Shown here: piece after piece, positions 45,731 through 57,800 of the stretch | How positions within the stretch are numbered: position 1 is the stretch's first letter | Layout: each line of letters opens with the position of its first letter | NCBI GenBank assembly: GCA_020747065.1 | Contig: JAGMVK010000002.1 | Coordinates: 1,116,001 to 1,180,000 of the forward strand | Origin: Cadophora sp. MPI-SDFR-AT-0126 | Taxonomy: Eukaryota; Ascomycota; Leotiomycetes; Helotiales; Ploettnerulaceae | Length of the DNA: 64,000 nucleotides | Direction of reading: 5' to 3' | The notes under the pieces: model-generated | Told to the model about the DNA's origin: nothing | The model's input: the letters and a program-made list of their open reading frames with translations, nothing else | Database searches by the model: none | Position numbers and translations under genes: made by a program

Positions 45731-46327
45731 ATGAAGGACCTGAAATCTACGAAGAGCGCCGACGACTATCCGTCTCGTACGCAAGAGGAGGGGCAACATT
45801 CCGCCGAGATCGTCAGCACGGTCCCCGCCAAGCCTTTTGGCGACATCAATACCCAACGTCACCTCGCATTATACATCACAACCGTGAAGAATCTTGGGTC
45901 GGTACGACTTCAAGTGAAGGAGTACGGACGTAAAGGTATATTTATTCGGGACAGAATAGAAAGTAAGTCCGTCTCGGTCATTGATGCAGGAATTGAAGGG
46001 TCAGCAGCAGAGAGCATTGCCCCATGTTCCACACTCACGGAAAACTCGCCGATACATGCTGTCCGTATGATACGGACGTACCCTCTGTTCAACAGGACCA
46101 TAGCTGATGAACGCGTCCTGCCCGCTCTATAATTCGGATTCGTCACCAATGAGATTCTCGGCTCGACGGGATGGACCGCATCCTGCGAGAAGCCTCAAAC
46201 TTATGCTGTTCGAGGGCAAAGCTACGGACGTACAACAGCGACACTAGAAATCGCCGACGAAGCCATAAGTCTGAATTTAGCTACCGCTTCTAACAAATTC
46301 CCCGATATGAGACTGTGGACTCAGTAG
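45731..46327 (+). pseudogene. Unrecognised gene with one in-frame stop
   Basis: A frame from the ATG at 45731 encodes 133 residues to a TAA at 46130-46132. It then continues in the same frame for 64 more codons to a TAG at 46325-46327. The part after the stop (F-G-F-V-T-N-E-I-L-G-S-T-G-W) looks as protein-like as the part before it. One nonsense mutation in a gene of about 198 codons explains this best. A GTAAGT at 45963-45968 could be an intron donor, and an acceptor at 46214 would skip the stop in frame, but the resulting 252-nt intron would be unusual here. No family is recognised. Confidence 0.4.
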
Positions 46328-46460
46328 GGACGATTCATATCACTCCGAGCATCCCATGTAAGCACCGCTCTCCCCGAAAATGGGTCCACGGCGTCTCCGA
46401 AAAGCAAATCTTGAGTAACATCGTTAGCTGGGCACTATCATTCTCATTCCGAATCACATC

Positions 46461-47252
46461 ATGGAATCAGCTCAAACTCAAGCTCCAAGTTCAGCTCCAG
46501 TATCTCCATCTGCGTCATTTACGTTTGCGCCATTCCAGAGACTACCGGTCGAACTCCGCTTGAAGATATGGTCGTTGACTGTGGAGAAGAGAATCGTGCG
46601 TATCGAGTGGTCGAGACCGCGTCGCCAATGTCTGTCGCCAGATATCCCGGCTATCTTGCAGGTCTCGAGAGAGGCGAGGGCTGAGGGTAAGAAGCTGTAT
46701 CAGGCTGCTTTCAATACTTCCAACTCAGCTACCCCAGTATACATCAACTTCGACCTCGACACTATATATTTCAGATGGAAGACCTTTGGACGGCGGCCAG
46801 CCAAGCATGCACTTGCATTAAGGGAGGACTGCCGACGCATCAAGGTCATGATGTTAGATTCTGGTGTTCGTCTCAACACTGGGATGGAGCTCATCAAGTT
46901 TGAGAGCTTGAAGGAGTTGCAGATATCAGGCTGTACGGAGGAAGTCCCTGATGGCATTGGCAATGTGTCGTTGTTTCAATGTGCTTTCAAGCCTTGGGTC
47001 AAGTCCATCCTGCCGGGGAAGAAGGCATGCAAAGTACCAAGATTGAATTGCTTGAATCAAGGAGCGATGTGCCGGGATCATTGGTGGTTTGGAGCTTGGA
47101 ACGAGAGGTGTATGGGAAGGATTACTGGGATCGACGCGAGGGGGTCGGATTGCTGGCAGTTGATGTTTACGGTCATCAATGACCTGGCACATGGCTGTCT
47201 ACAGGAGAGGGAGTCTCATGGACGATCTATTGGAGTACAAACCATCACATAA
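46461..47252 (+). CDS. 2EXR-domain protein
   Basis: A single exon of 263 residues. Residues about 20-95 are a classic 2EXR domain: F-T-F-A-P-F-Q-R-L-P-V-E-L-R-L-K-I-W, the strand I-V-R-I-E-W, and L-Q-V-S-R-E-A-R-A-E-G followed by Y-I-N-F-D-L-D-T-I-Y. The C-terminal half is not similar to the minus-strand trio, so it belongs to a different subgroup. The biochemical role of the domain is unknown. It is the fifth 2EXR gene in the window. Confidence 0.85.
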   Translation: MESAQTQAPSSAPVSPSASFTFAPFQRLPVELRLKIWSLTVEKRIVRIEWSRPRRQCLSPDIPAILQVSREARAEGKKLYQAAFNTSNSATPVYINFDLDTIYFRWKTFGRRPAKHALALREDCRRIKVMMLDSGVRLNTGMELIKFESLKELQISGCTEEVPDGIGNVSLFQCAFKPWVKSILPGKKACKVPRLNCLNQGAMCRDHWWFGAWNERCMGRITGIDARGSDCWQLMFTVINDLAHGCLQERESHGRSIGVQTIT

Positions 47253-47442
47253 ATTGTAATAGAACTTCAGAATCCCAAACGAAACTGGTTCACAAATGTC
47301 AAAATTGACCACGTGATTGAGGCGGTGACCGTTTCCAGCTTGGATGTCTGGGGCAGAATAGTAAAGCTCAACCTCAAATTTCAGAGAATGCGACCAGCGA
47401 CATCCCTCAGTTCTACATGTACTGATACCTCATACCCTCTAA

Positions 47443-48498
47443 ATGCCGAAAGAGAAGTCCGTCAACCCAGCGCAAGCTCAGCGCAAAGTTGAGAAAGCAA
47501 AGGCCATAAAGAAAGGTACCGCCGTACAAAACAACCCGATGGCCCCACCTGCCCTCATCCTCTCTCTATCCCAGTTCCAATTGCAGTCCATACCAGAGCT
47601 CCAAGTATATACTTACTAACAGAATCCTACAGGCAAAGCCGAAGCCCAAAATCGCCGCAACGAAAAGCTCGCCAAGCGCAACCCAGCCCACCTCGAAAAA
47701 GAGCTCGCGGACTTGAAAGCCCTTGAGACGGCCGGCACCCTTACCTCCCACGAGAAGTCCGTTCTCGAAGGACTAGAGCGCGATTTAAAAGCCGTCAAGA
47801 AAGCTAGAGAGGCATTGGGAGATGCTGCGCCGAAATTTGGTTCTGGGGAGCGGAGGGCTAGGGGCGAGATAGGTGGTAGAGGAGGGATGAGGGGAGGTAG
47901 GGGAGGGACGGGTGTGCTAGGTAAGAGGAGGAGGGATGATGGAGAGAGTAGTGAGGAGAGTGATGTTCCGGAGGATGTGAAGAGTATTCCTATGCCGCGC
48001 GACACACCGCCGCCTATACCGAAAGATGTCCTCGACAGATGGTACCAGAGACGTCGCGAGCGGATCGCGGCACAGTATCCAGGCTCAGACGCTGCGAAAG
48101 GCGGAAGAGGAGCTGGAGGTACAAATGCGAATAACACACCATTAGGAGCGAATGAGAGGAAAGTGGGCTATGCGGATGGTGGTGCTGGGGCAGGGCAGGA
48201 GAGGCAGAGAGTCGTGGTTGAGGCAAAGACGACGTATGAGGCCAAACCTGTGATCAGGGACTTGAGAAAGGAGGCTACGGCCTTTGTACCTGCGGCTGTT
48301 AGATCGAAACTGGATAAGGCCAAGGGAGTTGGAGGGCTAGTCGAGCCTGAGGAGGCTGATGCTCTTGAGAAAGCCGGGTATATGGGCACAAAAGCTACAA
48401 CTGGGGAGATTGCTGGTACTGGTAGGGAGGAGTTATATGCATCACAGAAAGGGCCAAGAAATGTTGCAATGGAGGAGATTGATGATGAGGATGGATAG
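47443..48498 (+). CDS. WBP11-like splicing factor
   Basis: Exons 47443-47515 and 47633-48498 give 312 residues. The intron (117 nt) has a textbook ACTAAC branch site just before its end. The N terminus MPKEKSVNPAQAQRKVEKAK and the following A-E-A-Q-N-R-R-N-E-K-L-A-K-R-N-P match the WBP11/ELF5/Saf1 N-terminal domain. A charged helix (residues about 45-85), an RG-rich segment, and M-P-R-D-T-P-P-P-I-P with V-L-D-R-W follow. A conserved F-V-P-A-A-V-R-S-K block is near residue 235. Animal WBP11 is a nuclear, spliceosome-associated protein. The WW-binding PGR motifs of the animal protein are not evident. Confidence 0.85.
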
Positions 48499-49120
48499 AT
48501 GTATTGTGCTAGATGGAAACCCCGAGAAAGAATAAGATACCCTTGCTTACACCACACAAGATCTGGCCTGTGTCGATGGAAGGTTAAGTTCATCGAGAAG
48601 GCGCCAAAGCATACTGTGATCAGCATCAGAAGCTTGTTGAAACTTAAGCAGAGAGGCATTGGAGACTTCTTAGCAGTCATAGGAGTTTCTTCGACAAGCA
48701 GGACATACGCGTTTCCTCGCAAAGCAGGACGCTTCTATGCTATGCCACTGTTAGGAATCTAGTCAAATTGAACAATACCATAGTAGCCAAGCCGAGGTCA
48801 AGCTCCTCATCATGTAGTAAGCTGCCCGTAGAAAAGGGATGAACTTCCTGGTGGCTTGAGAAACGTAGAAGAAACAATGGAGAACCTCGCGGGAAAGTTC
48901 AAAGGCAGGAGGGTCAAAGGAGGAAAGAACAAAGACCAACCAAACAAAAGGACCCTGGACCTCAACCTTTCACGTCGAAGAACCTCAGAAAAATCATCTC
49001 ACAATTAAACTCGAAGTAGAAGGAAGAAGATTAGGGGGTTGTTTTCATTACATTTTCATTCTTTGCAGTCTCTATTCTCTGAGGGAGAAGACAACAAATG
49101 CATCTATCCTTTCCTCTAGT

Positions 49121-49253
49121 TGATCTCCAACCACAAGTTCAACAAACTCGAAAAGGAATTACAAAGCGCAGGTGGAAGACAAGATCATAACCCTTCTCAA
49201 CTCCATGATCTTCAACCACAAGCTCAACAAACTCGAAAAGGAAGTACAAAGGG
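49121..49253 (+). repeat. Imperfect direct duplication, 48-bp units 85 bp apart
   Basis: The units at 49121-49168 and 49206-49253 both read TGATCT(C/T)CAACCACAAG, then CAACAAACTCGAAAAGGAA and TACAAAG, with only a few differences. The intervening 37 bp are not repeated. Confidence 0.7.
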
Positions 49254-49461
49254 GGGATAGAACACAAGTGCAGTTCTCTTCTTTTCTGTAGAGATCCAGC
49301 CGAGCAACCACAAGATTAGAATGATTGTAACTTAACGAAGAGTCAAATACCTCGCCAACCATTCCTATTCTTCGAGGGAAAATGAGAAAGAAAAAAGCAC
49401 ACCACTGAGTATCCCTTCACCGAAAATCATAGGCAAACCATGGATTCATGCCGTGCCATAT

Positions 49462-49524
49462 GTATTCGAGGTATTCGAGGTATTCGAGTTATTCGAGTTA
49501 TTCGAAGTTTACGAAGTTTTCGAG
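49462..49524 (+). repeat. 9-bp tandem repeat GTATTCGAG, seven degenerating units
   Basis: The repeat begins with GTATTCGAG units, drifts to TTATTCGAG and TTATTCGAA, and ends with ACGAAGTTTTCGAG. It lies just past the stop codon of the minus-strand gene, so it is probably transcribed in its 3' untranslated region. Confidence 0.75.
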
Positions 49525-49550
49525 GAAGAGAGTAAGTGGCGGCTCGAGGC

Positions 49551-50900
49551 TTATAGACCAAGAGTACGGCCCAAGATGCGGTTCTCCAAAGCCATGTTAC
49601 ACTTAACAGAAGGTGTCTTGAGGTGAGCTTTGCCGTAACGACTGACATCCAAGGGATTGCCATCAGCACGCTCCCAGAACCACTCCTCCATGCAGTCAGT
49701 AGTATTGACGGAGATCAAGCGGCCAGGAGAGCGGATCCACTCGTTGGCTTGCTCAATAAGACAAAGACGGAGCCATGGTGCCTTTTTGTCCTCACCGCAG
49801 CGGTAGATTCTCCGAGACTCAAGTGAAGCGAAAGACTGGAGGCGAATGGTGAGACGGACGACACCGGCGTTCGAGGCTCGAGCGATATTACACATAAGCG
49901 AGAGAGAGCTTGGCTCAGTGTGGGGGCTGGAGAAATCCATGGTGAGAGTGCGGAGGTTATTGCTCATTTGGCATCTGTTTCCTCTCAGTTGGAGAAAGCG
50001 GGGCTTGTACTCGTCCTTGCCGCTGTAGATTGTATATTAGCTATGTTCTTGCTTGCAGATTAGGAAAAGAAGGAAAGAGAAGAAGGAAACTTACAGATCA
50101 CCCCATTGGCAGTACAGGTGGCGAAGAAACCGAATCTTGTAGATACTCATCTTGTTGAAGCTCTTCTCATTGACGAGGGTAACTTGGAAGTTGATCTCCT
50201 TATAGGCAGCCTTAGCTTCTTCTTGGAGAAAGCTGTCGCACAAGGCAACAAGGAAGAAGGGAGGAATTTGACCATCATGGCCAAGGGCGAAGACGTCGGA
50301 GGAAAGATAGATCATCTTGCGAACCTCGCTGGAAAGCTGCTTGAAGTGGAAGGAGGAGTAAATATTTTTCAGGTCTTCAATCTTCGTAGCCTCACACTCA
50401 GCGATGGTGGGGGCTTGAAGGCGGTTGGTGGTGGAGAAGGTGGTATTTGAGTTGATGTTGATGACGATAGAGAGAGGAATTGGAGTGAGCGCAAGAGCGA
50501 CGCAGAGCTGAGCAGCGATGAACTTGTCGGCGAGAACCAAGTCAATGAGCTCATCAGACGTAAGAACGAGCGACTCGGTACCGTTGAATGCAATGAAGGT
50601 CGAGCCATTGATGTAGTTGATAGCAACAGACAGGCGTTCAAGTCCAGACTGCTCTCGGGCACGAATGATATGGTCATTGATGGCAGCTTCGACGGTCGCG
50701 CGGTCAGTCAACTCTTCTGGCTTGTAGACTCGGACATTGTTCTCGAGCTTAGGGGTGACATTTGGGGCTGGGGCAGAAACGGTCTTCTTGCCTTTGGCTT
50801 CACGTCCTTGAGCAGGATTGGAAGGTGGGCCGGCTGTGAGTCGGATGACGGGAGGTCGACGACCGGCAGCTTGTGGGTTGTTGTTGTTGCTGGTACTCAT
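49551..50900 (-). CDS. Two-exon protein of unknown function
   Basis: Exons 50900-50095 and 50022-49551 (intron 72 nt, GTAAGT...TACAG) give 425 residues. No family is recognised. The first 55 residues are disordered and Asn/Pro/Lys-rich. The rest is compact and mixed alpha/beta: V-R-V-Y-K-P-E-E-L, then L-E-R-L-S-V-A-I-N-Y-I-N-G-S, and L-S-S-E-V-R-K-M-I-Y-L-S-S-D. The last stretch recalls the F-box- or 2EXR-like P-x-E-V-R-x-x-I-Y pattern, but weakly. Clean splicing and even composition support a real gene. It may be restricted to a few fungal lineages. Confidence 0.7.
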
Positions 50901-52395
50901 GGTGAAGCTGAACGATGGTAATTACGTGCGGGCTTGAGGGAAAGAAAAGCAATGAAGCTGCAGTTGGAAGTTGCGGTGGTGGTATTCGAGTTTGTGGCTC
51001 TGTGCGAAGGCAAATTTCGAAGATGAAGGTCAAAAGAAGTGGACGAGGAGGAGCAATGGGCAACCTTAAATAAGTTTTTGGGCCAGCACTGCTCAGAGAG
51101 CTGGCCTCCTAGCGTGTGCAGAGATTTCTTGCGCCGATGAGGTTATTGTGGGTGAATGTGATGTTCACTTTCGCGGCATCACTTTCGCGGCAGCTCCAGT
51201 CGGGCACGTTGGCAGCCACCTATCCAAAGAGACAACCCACGACACAGCAATCTTTTTAGACCGCACACAACGGGAAGACCTTCTTGAGTGCATCTTGAAT
51301 TTTATTTTTCATCCGCAGGAGGTTTGCCATCCTTCAAAGATTAGAAATACTTAAGTGGTGGTTGTCTTTGAGGGGAGATGTTAGGGGCCTTAAGCGAGAC
51401 GAGCTCACCTTTGAACAACAATGTTGCTGCGGCGACCGACCCGACGAATGTGAAAGGCTGGTCACTGCCAGAACACAGAATCAGTACATTCACTTTTTGA
51501 ACGCAATTCACCAGCAAGCATCTACAACGAGGCGGAATGAATGGCGCCTCTGCAAAGGTGAGGGATAAGTTCACCTTGGGTGGAAATAAGCCAATCACGT
51601 AAGACCTCAAAGTTGCAAATCCAGTTGACGTGAAAAAGTCCAATGAACTTTCCTATTTGTTGCTGAAAATGACAGCCTACCTGCCCTGGGCTGCCATTGA
51701 ACCCAGTAACAGTAAGGCTCAGGTCTCTATACAATCATCTACCACAAACAGAGACCGCAAGTCATCACCGTCGTCACAATCCACCCGTTTCAACTGACTG
51801 ATCACTCCCTCCGTCCTCCCTATTTGATTGATACACGGTGCTGATAGCTTCACCCCAACCAATGATCCAGGTCTTCATGTTTCGTATGCTGAAAACGCTG
51901 TCCACAAGCCGATCCGAGATTAGCTCGCCCACCACACTTAGAATCCACCGTTCGATATTGCTTCGCAGGCGGCAGTAGAAATTATATGCGCAAAGACGCC
52001 GAGCCCCAATGCAATATTACCAGAAAGAAAAACAAGAATGTGTGCGTTGTGCCGCAGCATGCGTATTTACGTCGTCGTCCTAGGAGACCACTGACAAATT
52101 ATGTTACCAAGGCCTCGAAGTCTAAATCCGGTCTCATCATTATGCCCCAGGAAAGGCGTAATCGCTCTCGTGGATGCTGGTCATTCTTCCCCCCGGCCAA
52201 GCCCATTAAAGCAAAGTAAAAAAGTGTATATGCAGGTTGAAGTCGATAAGGCCGTGATTCGAGAGAGGGACATTCGTGTTGGACAAAATTAGGTGTAAGA
52301 GGGAGGCTTGATGTCCGCAAGCATCTCCACGGACGAAACTGTTGCCAATCTTTGCATATGACCGATATCGAGGAGTGCCTCTACTCCGTTTCTGT
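50901..52395. other. Intergenic, no supported gene
   Basis: This covers the promoter of the preceding minus-strand gene and the 3' side of the ketopantoate-reductase-like gene. Frames at 51148-51354, 51362-51568 and 51986-52219 have no recognisable content. Confidence 0.5.
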
Positions 52396-54828
52396 TTATC
52401 GTACGCCGATGGGTGGTCGTGGCCCTAAACTGCTTTGGCTGCTATGTGCAGAGGGTTCCGAGTCAATATTGGCGCTGTCACCACTCCCCGCGCTAGCGCT
52501 CGCACTACCCGTCAGACTTCGAACTTGCACAGGGCCTTTGGGTGGATGAAGGGCGCTCACCCCAGCATATTGCTCAACTTGTTGCGGTGCAACTGAATTG
52601 CCTTGTCCCGGTGGATGACGAGGAACAGGCTGCCTCATACCTCCAGGAGGCGAGGGTCTACCGTTCATAGAAGGACCCATATGCCCGTTCGGCGGAGACG
52701 GCCGACCACCTCTTCCCATCTGCGGACTATATGGATTCGCGGGTGATTGACTTGCTCTACGAGGGTATGCACCACCTTGACCATTAGGCCCAAGCGGACC
52801 GCCATATTGTAATTCATCCAGTCGGGCTGCCGTCAGCGAGTTCGTTCTAGAATCCATTCCCATCTGAGCTCGGTCTACATTGCCATATCGATTAGACGAG
52901 TAGCCCATCAAAGGATCATCCATGAGGGAGTCATGTAAACCAGGTACTTGGCTGATTATCCGTGCGCTAGATCTGTTCCTAGGAAAGCCAGGGCGCATGA
53001 AGCCACCGCCTCTTCGTCCAGGAGGAGCGTCACCGAATTCCGGATTCTTACGGATCTGACTTTGACTTGGGCCGGCTTTTCTGTTGCGTCGGGATGTAAC
53101 GCTCATCATATCGAAGTTGTCAGGGTCAATCATTGGGACCGGTGGACCATCTGCGGGATCAACGTAATCATCGTCGTCGTCATCGTCGAACCCTCCATTT
53201 CGAACTGACGGTGTGGGTGGTCCCCTGCGAGGAGGACCGCGAGGACCGCCCCCATTTCTCATCCGCAATTCTTGTTCTCTCAGGGCGAGTTCTCGTTGCC
53301 GTAACATCAACTCCCGTTCTCGCAGTGCGATATCACCACCGCTGTCCCCGCCATAGTTCGATTCTCCAGACTCTGGGATGTCATCGTATAATACTAAGTG
53401 ACTGAACTCTTCCAGATCGTTTCCTTCCAGAGAACCGCGCCGAGATTGGTTTCTGGGAGGGTATCCACCACGTCCATAGCCATTTGGAGGTCCACCATTC
53501 ATGGGGGGTGGCCCTCGACGCATCATGCCCGGCGGTGGTCCATTCATCGAAGGCCCTCTTCCCCGGCCTCTGGGAGGTCCATTTCCATTGACTGCGCCAT
53601 TCATCATCGGCCTAGGAGGTGGTGCTGAGGACAGCCTGATTGGAGGATTCACAGCAACAGGAGAGACGACCGCGGTGTCCTTCCGTTGTTGATTTACAAT
53701 GTTCAAATTATGTAAAATGGCGTAAAGCGTCTCGATCCTGGGGACCTTAACGCCTACGCCTTGCGCGAGCTTGATCGGAGAGCCCAGATATGTTTCGACC
53801 TCCATTGGTCTTTTGGCCGTGAAATCCTGGTACATGATGCTGTTCGCTTCTGTAGGCTTGACCATCTCCGCCATTATTTTTGATTTAAAGTCCACAGGGA
53901 AACTGCATTCCTGGGCATTTGCGATTGTGAGGAGCTCGTCAAATACTTCCGAAACCAGCGCCTTAACGCCCACCTTTTCGAGCAACGCGCTGTGGGTTGG
54001 GGTTTCGAAGATTACACTGAGAGGATGGAAAGCAATGGGGCTGCACAGAGAAGTTAGCGTAGATAAGCCTCACAAATTCTTTAACCTACCCGATCATCCG
54101 CTCGTATTGCTGTTGTCGTATGTTGGTAGAAACATGACAATCTACTTGCCCACTGCTCAAAGTCATGGCCAGAGCGTCTGCCATATCTCCCTGTATAGTG
54201 CTGGGCATTGCGGGATTCTTGTTCGCCGGTCCCACCCATACTTCTGTCGACCCTCTGTGTTCGAATTCGCTTGCTCCTAATTGTATGATCTCGGCGCCTG
54301 AAACGAGTGACAGGACAACATTGCTTGGAAACCTCGATTCCAGATGCGCCTCAACCCCTAACGTGTGTGTGGTATTAACAAGAATGCAAGTATGTTGTGG
54401 TGTAACGACTGATTCAATGACGGACGCGAGGTCATAAACATCTGGAAGGGCTTTAACACAGAGGAGGACATAGTCGAATGCTCCGTCTTTGATATTTGCT
54501 GCATCTTCTGGTGCTCGTACGACTGTTGAGGCCAAATCAGCATTCATTCACACCATTGGATAACATATATCAAAGTAGCTTACCATTACGAGGCTTGAAC
54601 CGTTCATTGCCAAAAGACGTTGATCTGGAAAAGTCAGTACTCTGCCGATATGGACAACACGGATAGCTAAACATACTTGAACGAAATTCCGTATTGGTGA
54701 ACCGCGTCGAAACCACTCTTCCACACCAGTGTCACGTCGCAGGCATTCGTGGCTTGAAGTCGCCAGGACAGAAAAGCTGATACTGCATTTCCGCCAACTA
54801 CACACACTCTCATTAGTTCCATCTCCAT
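52396..54828 (-). CDS. Ketopantoate reductase (ApbA/PanE)-fold protein with long disordered tail
   Basis: Exons 54828-54677, 54624-54584, 54522-54090 and 54040-52396 (introns of 52, 61 and 49 nt) give 756 residues. The start is the first of three close ATGs (54828, 54822, 54813). Residues 1-215 form a Rossmann-like domain: V-C-V-V-G-G-N-A-V-S, where the usual G-x-G-x-x-G is degenerate, and Y-V-L-L-C-V-K-A. Residues about 210-325 match the helical ApbA C-terminal domain. The remaining 430 or so residues are Pro/Gly/Arg/Asn-rich and disordered, with one charged helix reading L-R-E-R-E-L-M-L-R-Q-R-E-L. Classic enzymes of about 300-350 residues reduce ketopantoate in pantothenate synthesis. The altered dinucleotide loop and the tail suggest a regulatory or scaffold role instead. 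Confidence 0.78.
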
Positions 54829-57800
54829 CTTGAAAATTGATACATCGGCACACAAAGGAGAAAACGAGAGTGGCGCGAAGATGCTGAAAGAGCTTCCTGG
54901 CTTGGTGAGGAAAGAGGGCGGAAATTTATCAATAGAAGTAGGGACGGGTGGACAAACCTGATAGAATCCGTAGGCGTGGAGGAGATGGAGCCATCTTGAC
55001 CAGATTGGGAGTGCCTCTTCACGGCGCCGTCTGTGGGCTGCAGCAGCTGTGTGTGTGATGGCTCTTGGTGCCGCCGCGATGAGTATAGTTGGCCGAGTCG
55101 CCTTCAGGTCGTAGCTTTCGTGTGTCGTGAATGGTTGTTGCTTTTGCTGCACTTGCACCTCCTGTCTCGGCACCAAACGAAGGCTGATGCACTGGGCTGA
55201 AGATCCTGGCAGGGGCAGAAGTGGCAGAGATGGGAGCTATAACGAGCGTGACGCCGCAAGAGAACGTGCCGGTCTCGAGCTGCAAATGGGGACGCGGGCT
55301 GGGAGAGTAAAGAGCGTGTGTTTGAGAACTTCTAGCTGAGGAATGGGCGCCGCGAGGAGGAGGAGTGTCGTCTGTCCGCGGATGGAGTGGAGGTATGGTG
55401 GGAAGAGGGTGAGCAGGGCAGGGCTCGCGTAGGACGACCAAAAGTGGCTGTCGACGTGTTGGATTGGCCGACAGGAAGATTACTTTAGCATCTGCAGCAG
55501 CAACAGGGCCATCGAGCTCAGGATCCCTGAAAAATATTATTGTCCGGTGGCTCGGGCTGCTGTACTGTGCTGTACTAGGCGGCCAGAAAGGGAGAAAAGG
55601 GGTCCTGCTGGAGGAGTTAACTGTGTTGATTTGGACAGATCGAGATCGAATTGGGTATCTTTGCAGCGTTGATCGACTGGAAGCTGGAGAAGAGTGAGAT
55701 AGTTGGCAGAGAGCAGCAGCAGAGCAGGCAAAGAGAGGGACAAGACAGTACAGTGCCGATGGAAGTCCGGATAGACAGGTCGATGACGGATTGGCTGCTG
55801 TGGTGGTGCTGCGTTATGTGGTGCTGTGCCCTGAATGCCTGGTGGAGCGGGGTGCGGTGCGATGCAGGTATTTTTCTTTCCCTCTCCACTAGGATCGTGG
55901 CGGCTTAAATTACCCTCTCCACTCTTCACTACCCTCATGCCATGCCCTGACCTGCCCTGCCCCTCTTAAAAACTCAGAACGGCCATCCCAACGAGCAGAA
56001 AGCATGCCCGCGCCTTCCTCGATCTGCTCAAGCCTTGCCTGCAAATTATGGATATCAGACATCGATAATTCATGATCGCCGACAGGCTCTCTATCTATTT
56101 TCAATTTCGCCTCCCAAGCATCAAAGAGCAGCAGCAGATCTGATCAGGTACAGGTACAGCCTACAGATCATCAAATCCGTGCAACTGCACATATCCTCAC
56201 TATCCAGACCCGTCAAGATCATGATGGCCAGCCACTGGAACCAGACACCGAGCCGTGTGTCTTGACTCTACTTTACAGGCAGTGATGAATTTGTTGCAAA
56301 CCACGCCAAGTCGCCATATCCAAATCCCACAAGGATAAATATGGAAGGCTCGGATGGCGGACGAACAACTACCCGGATGCGTTCTCAATTAGGCATTGTT
56401 TGGTATACAGTAAAGTCTATATATCAAAAGATGGTAGAAGTGCTGTTGTTGGCCTAGTCAGCCTGGAATAGACATGGAGAATATGATCTCGAAGGCTTCT
56501 TCTTGATGTTCAACAATCAGTCGCACAATCAGTATTGGGAGAACCTATGAAAGCTATCAGAGCTTCGAAGAAAAGTTGGAATTCTCTGAATCGTCTCTCT
56601 ACGCAGAATGAATACGAGCCCAAGACATGTCGGATCAATCAGTGTTACCTTTTTCAGTTGAGCTGAAAGAAGCTTTATGGCTTGCATTTGACAGCACTTG
56701 AGACACCAAAGCGCATACATTATCCATTGTCTATCTGGGACAGAGAGTTTGATCGAGGTGTCGCAGATAAGGAAATGTTCTGTGTCAAGCTGACAGTTCA
56801 GCAATTGACGGTTTGTCTACATACCACTCACTCCTATATTCCTCCATGCTGCTATTTTAACTTTACCTTATCTCATGTTTATGTCCTGATGCTCAAATCT
56901 GATCAGATCGGGGCAAGTGGCCAGAATCCTAATTGCCCTTACTTCCCTGTCGGCCCACTTTCCTCTTTGCTGACGATATTTTGGGTTTGAGGCGTCAACT
57001 TGGCAGCTACCCCAGCACGGGCGTCAATAACAGCGATGAGTCGCTGCAGGGATGAGCAACAGGCTGTGCAGATTCGCAAGATTGCGATAACAGGGGCAAG
57101 AAGAATGGGCAATAGCTCCCAGACCCTGGCCTCTCAGGCCCGAATTTGCAGCAAAGCCGCTTCCAAGTGCTCCAACTCACCAGCTCAGTACAACACCAAC
57201 CTCCCCAAGTCATCCAAATTCTGGTTCGTCCGCCGCTCCGTGTCGCTTTTCGTAACCCTAGCTGACCAAGGCTCGCATTCCGAGTATGTCGAACCATTCT
57301 CTGTTTGGCTTGTACTGACATACTTGTAGTCGGTGTCCTGGAGTCCAGGTCTCCTTCCCTGCCACCTTCCGGCATCCACGAACGACAAAACGAAAAACCA
57401 ACGCGTTCTGCTCCTGTCTCCAAGCTCCGCAGCGAAGCTTGATCTTTTTCTTCTGGAGCTCCACAGCCGCTCGCTCCCGCAAAGCTAGTAACAAGAAACG
57501 GTGTGGTTCCGCGGGCAGAAGCCGTTATTACAACAATTCAGGTCTTTTGTGTACCTCGTCCAGTCTTAGCGAAAGGGCCAGGTTGGAATGGTACGATTTT
57601 GGACGTTCCAATGATTCTTCACGATATTGTCACTGACTCGCCCTCCTCACTTCTTCGAAATGGATTTTCAGCACTCAAGACTTTTCTCACGAACAAGGGC
57701 TCCTATCAATGACGGCGTTTGTCTTAGACATGCTGGCCAGGCTGTGTTTTCAGTGACCCGCAGTGACAACAGGGCATTGCATACCGAGCCAGGCCAGCCG

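Larger units (their letters stand above)
48499..49550. other. Intergenic with small repeats
   Basis: No coding sequence is seen between two convergent genes. It contains a 48-bp direct duplication (49121-49253) and a 9-bp tandem repeat (49462-49524), both probably in the 3' untranslated region of the minus-strand gene. Confidence 0.55.

Noticed and set aside
2779..53985. Frames antisense to accepted genes, for example 22591-23502 and 3044-3499
   Set aside because: They are shadows of conserved coding sequence on the other strand (kinase and cyclin).
55910..56150. Minus-strand protein-like segment rich in Glu, Leu and Asp
   Set aside because: Could be an exon or relic, but no acceptor, upstream exon or start could be placed with confidence, so it is only mentioned within the gene-poor region.
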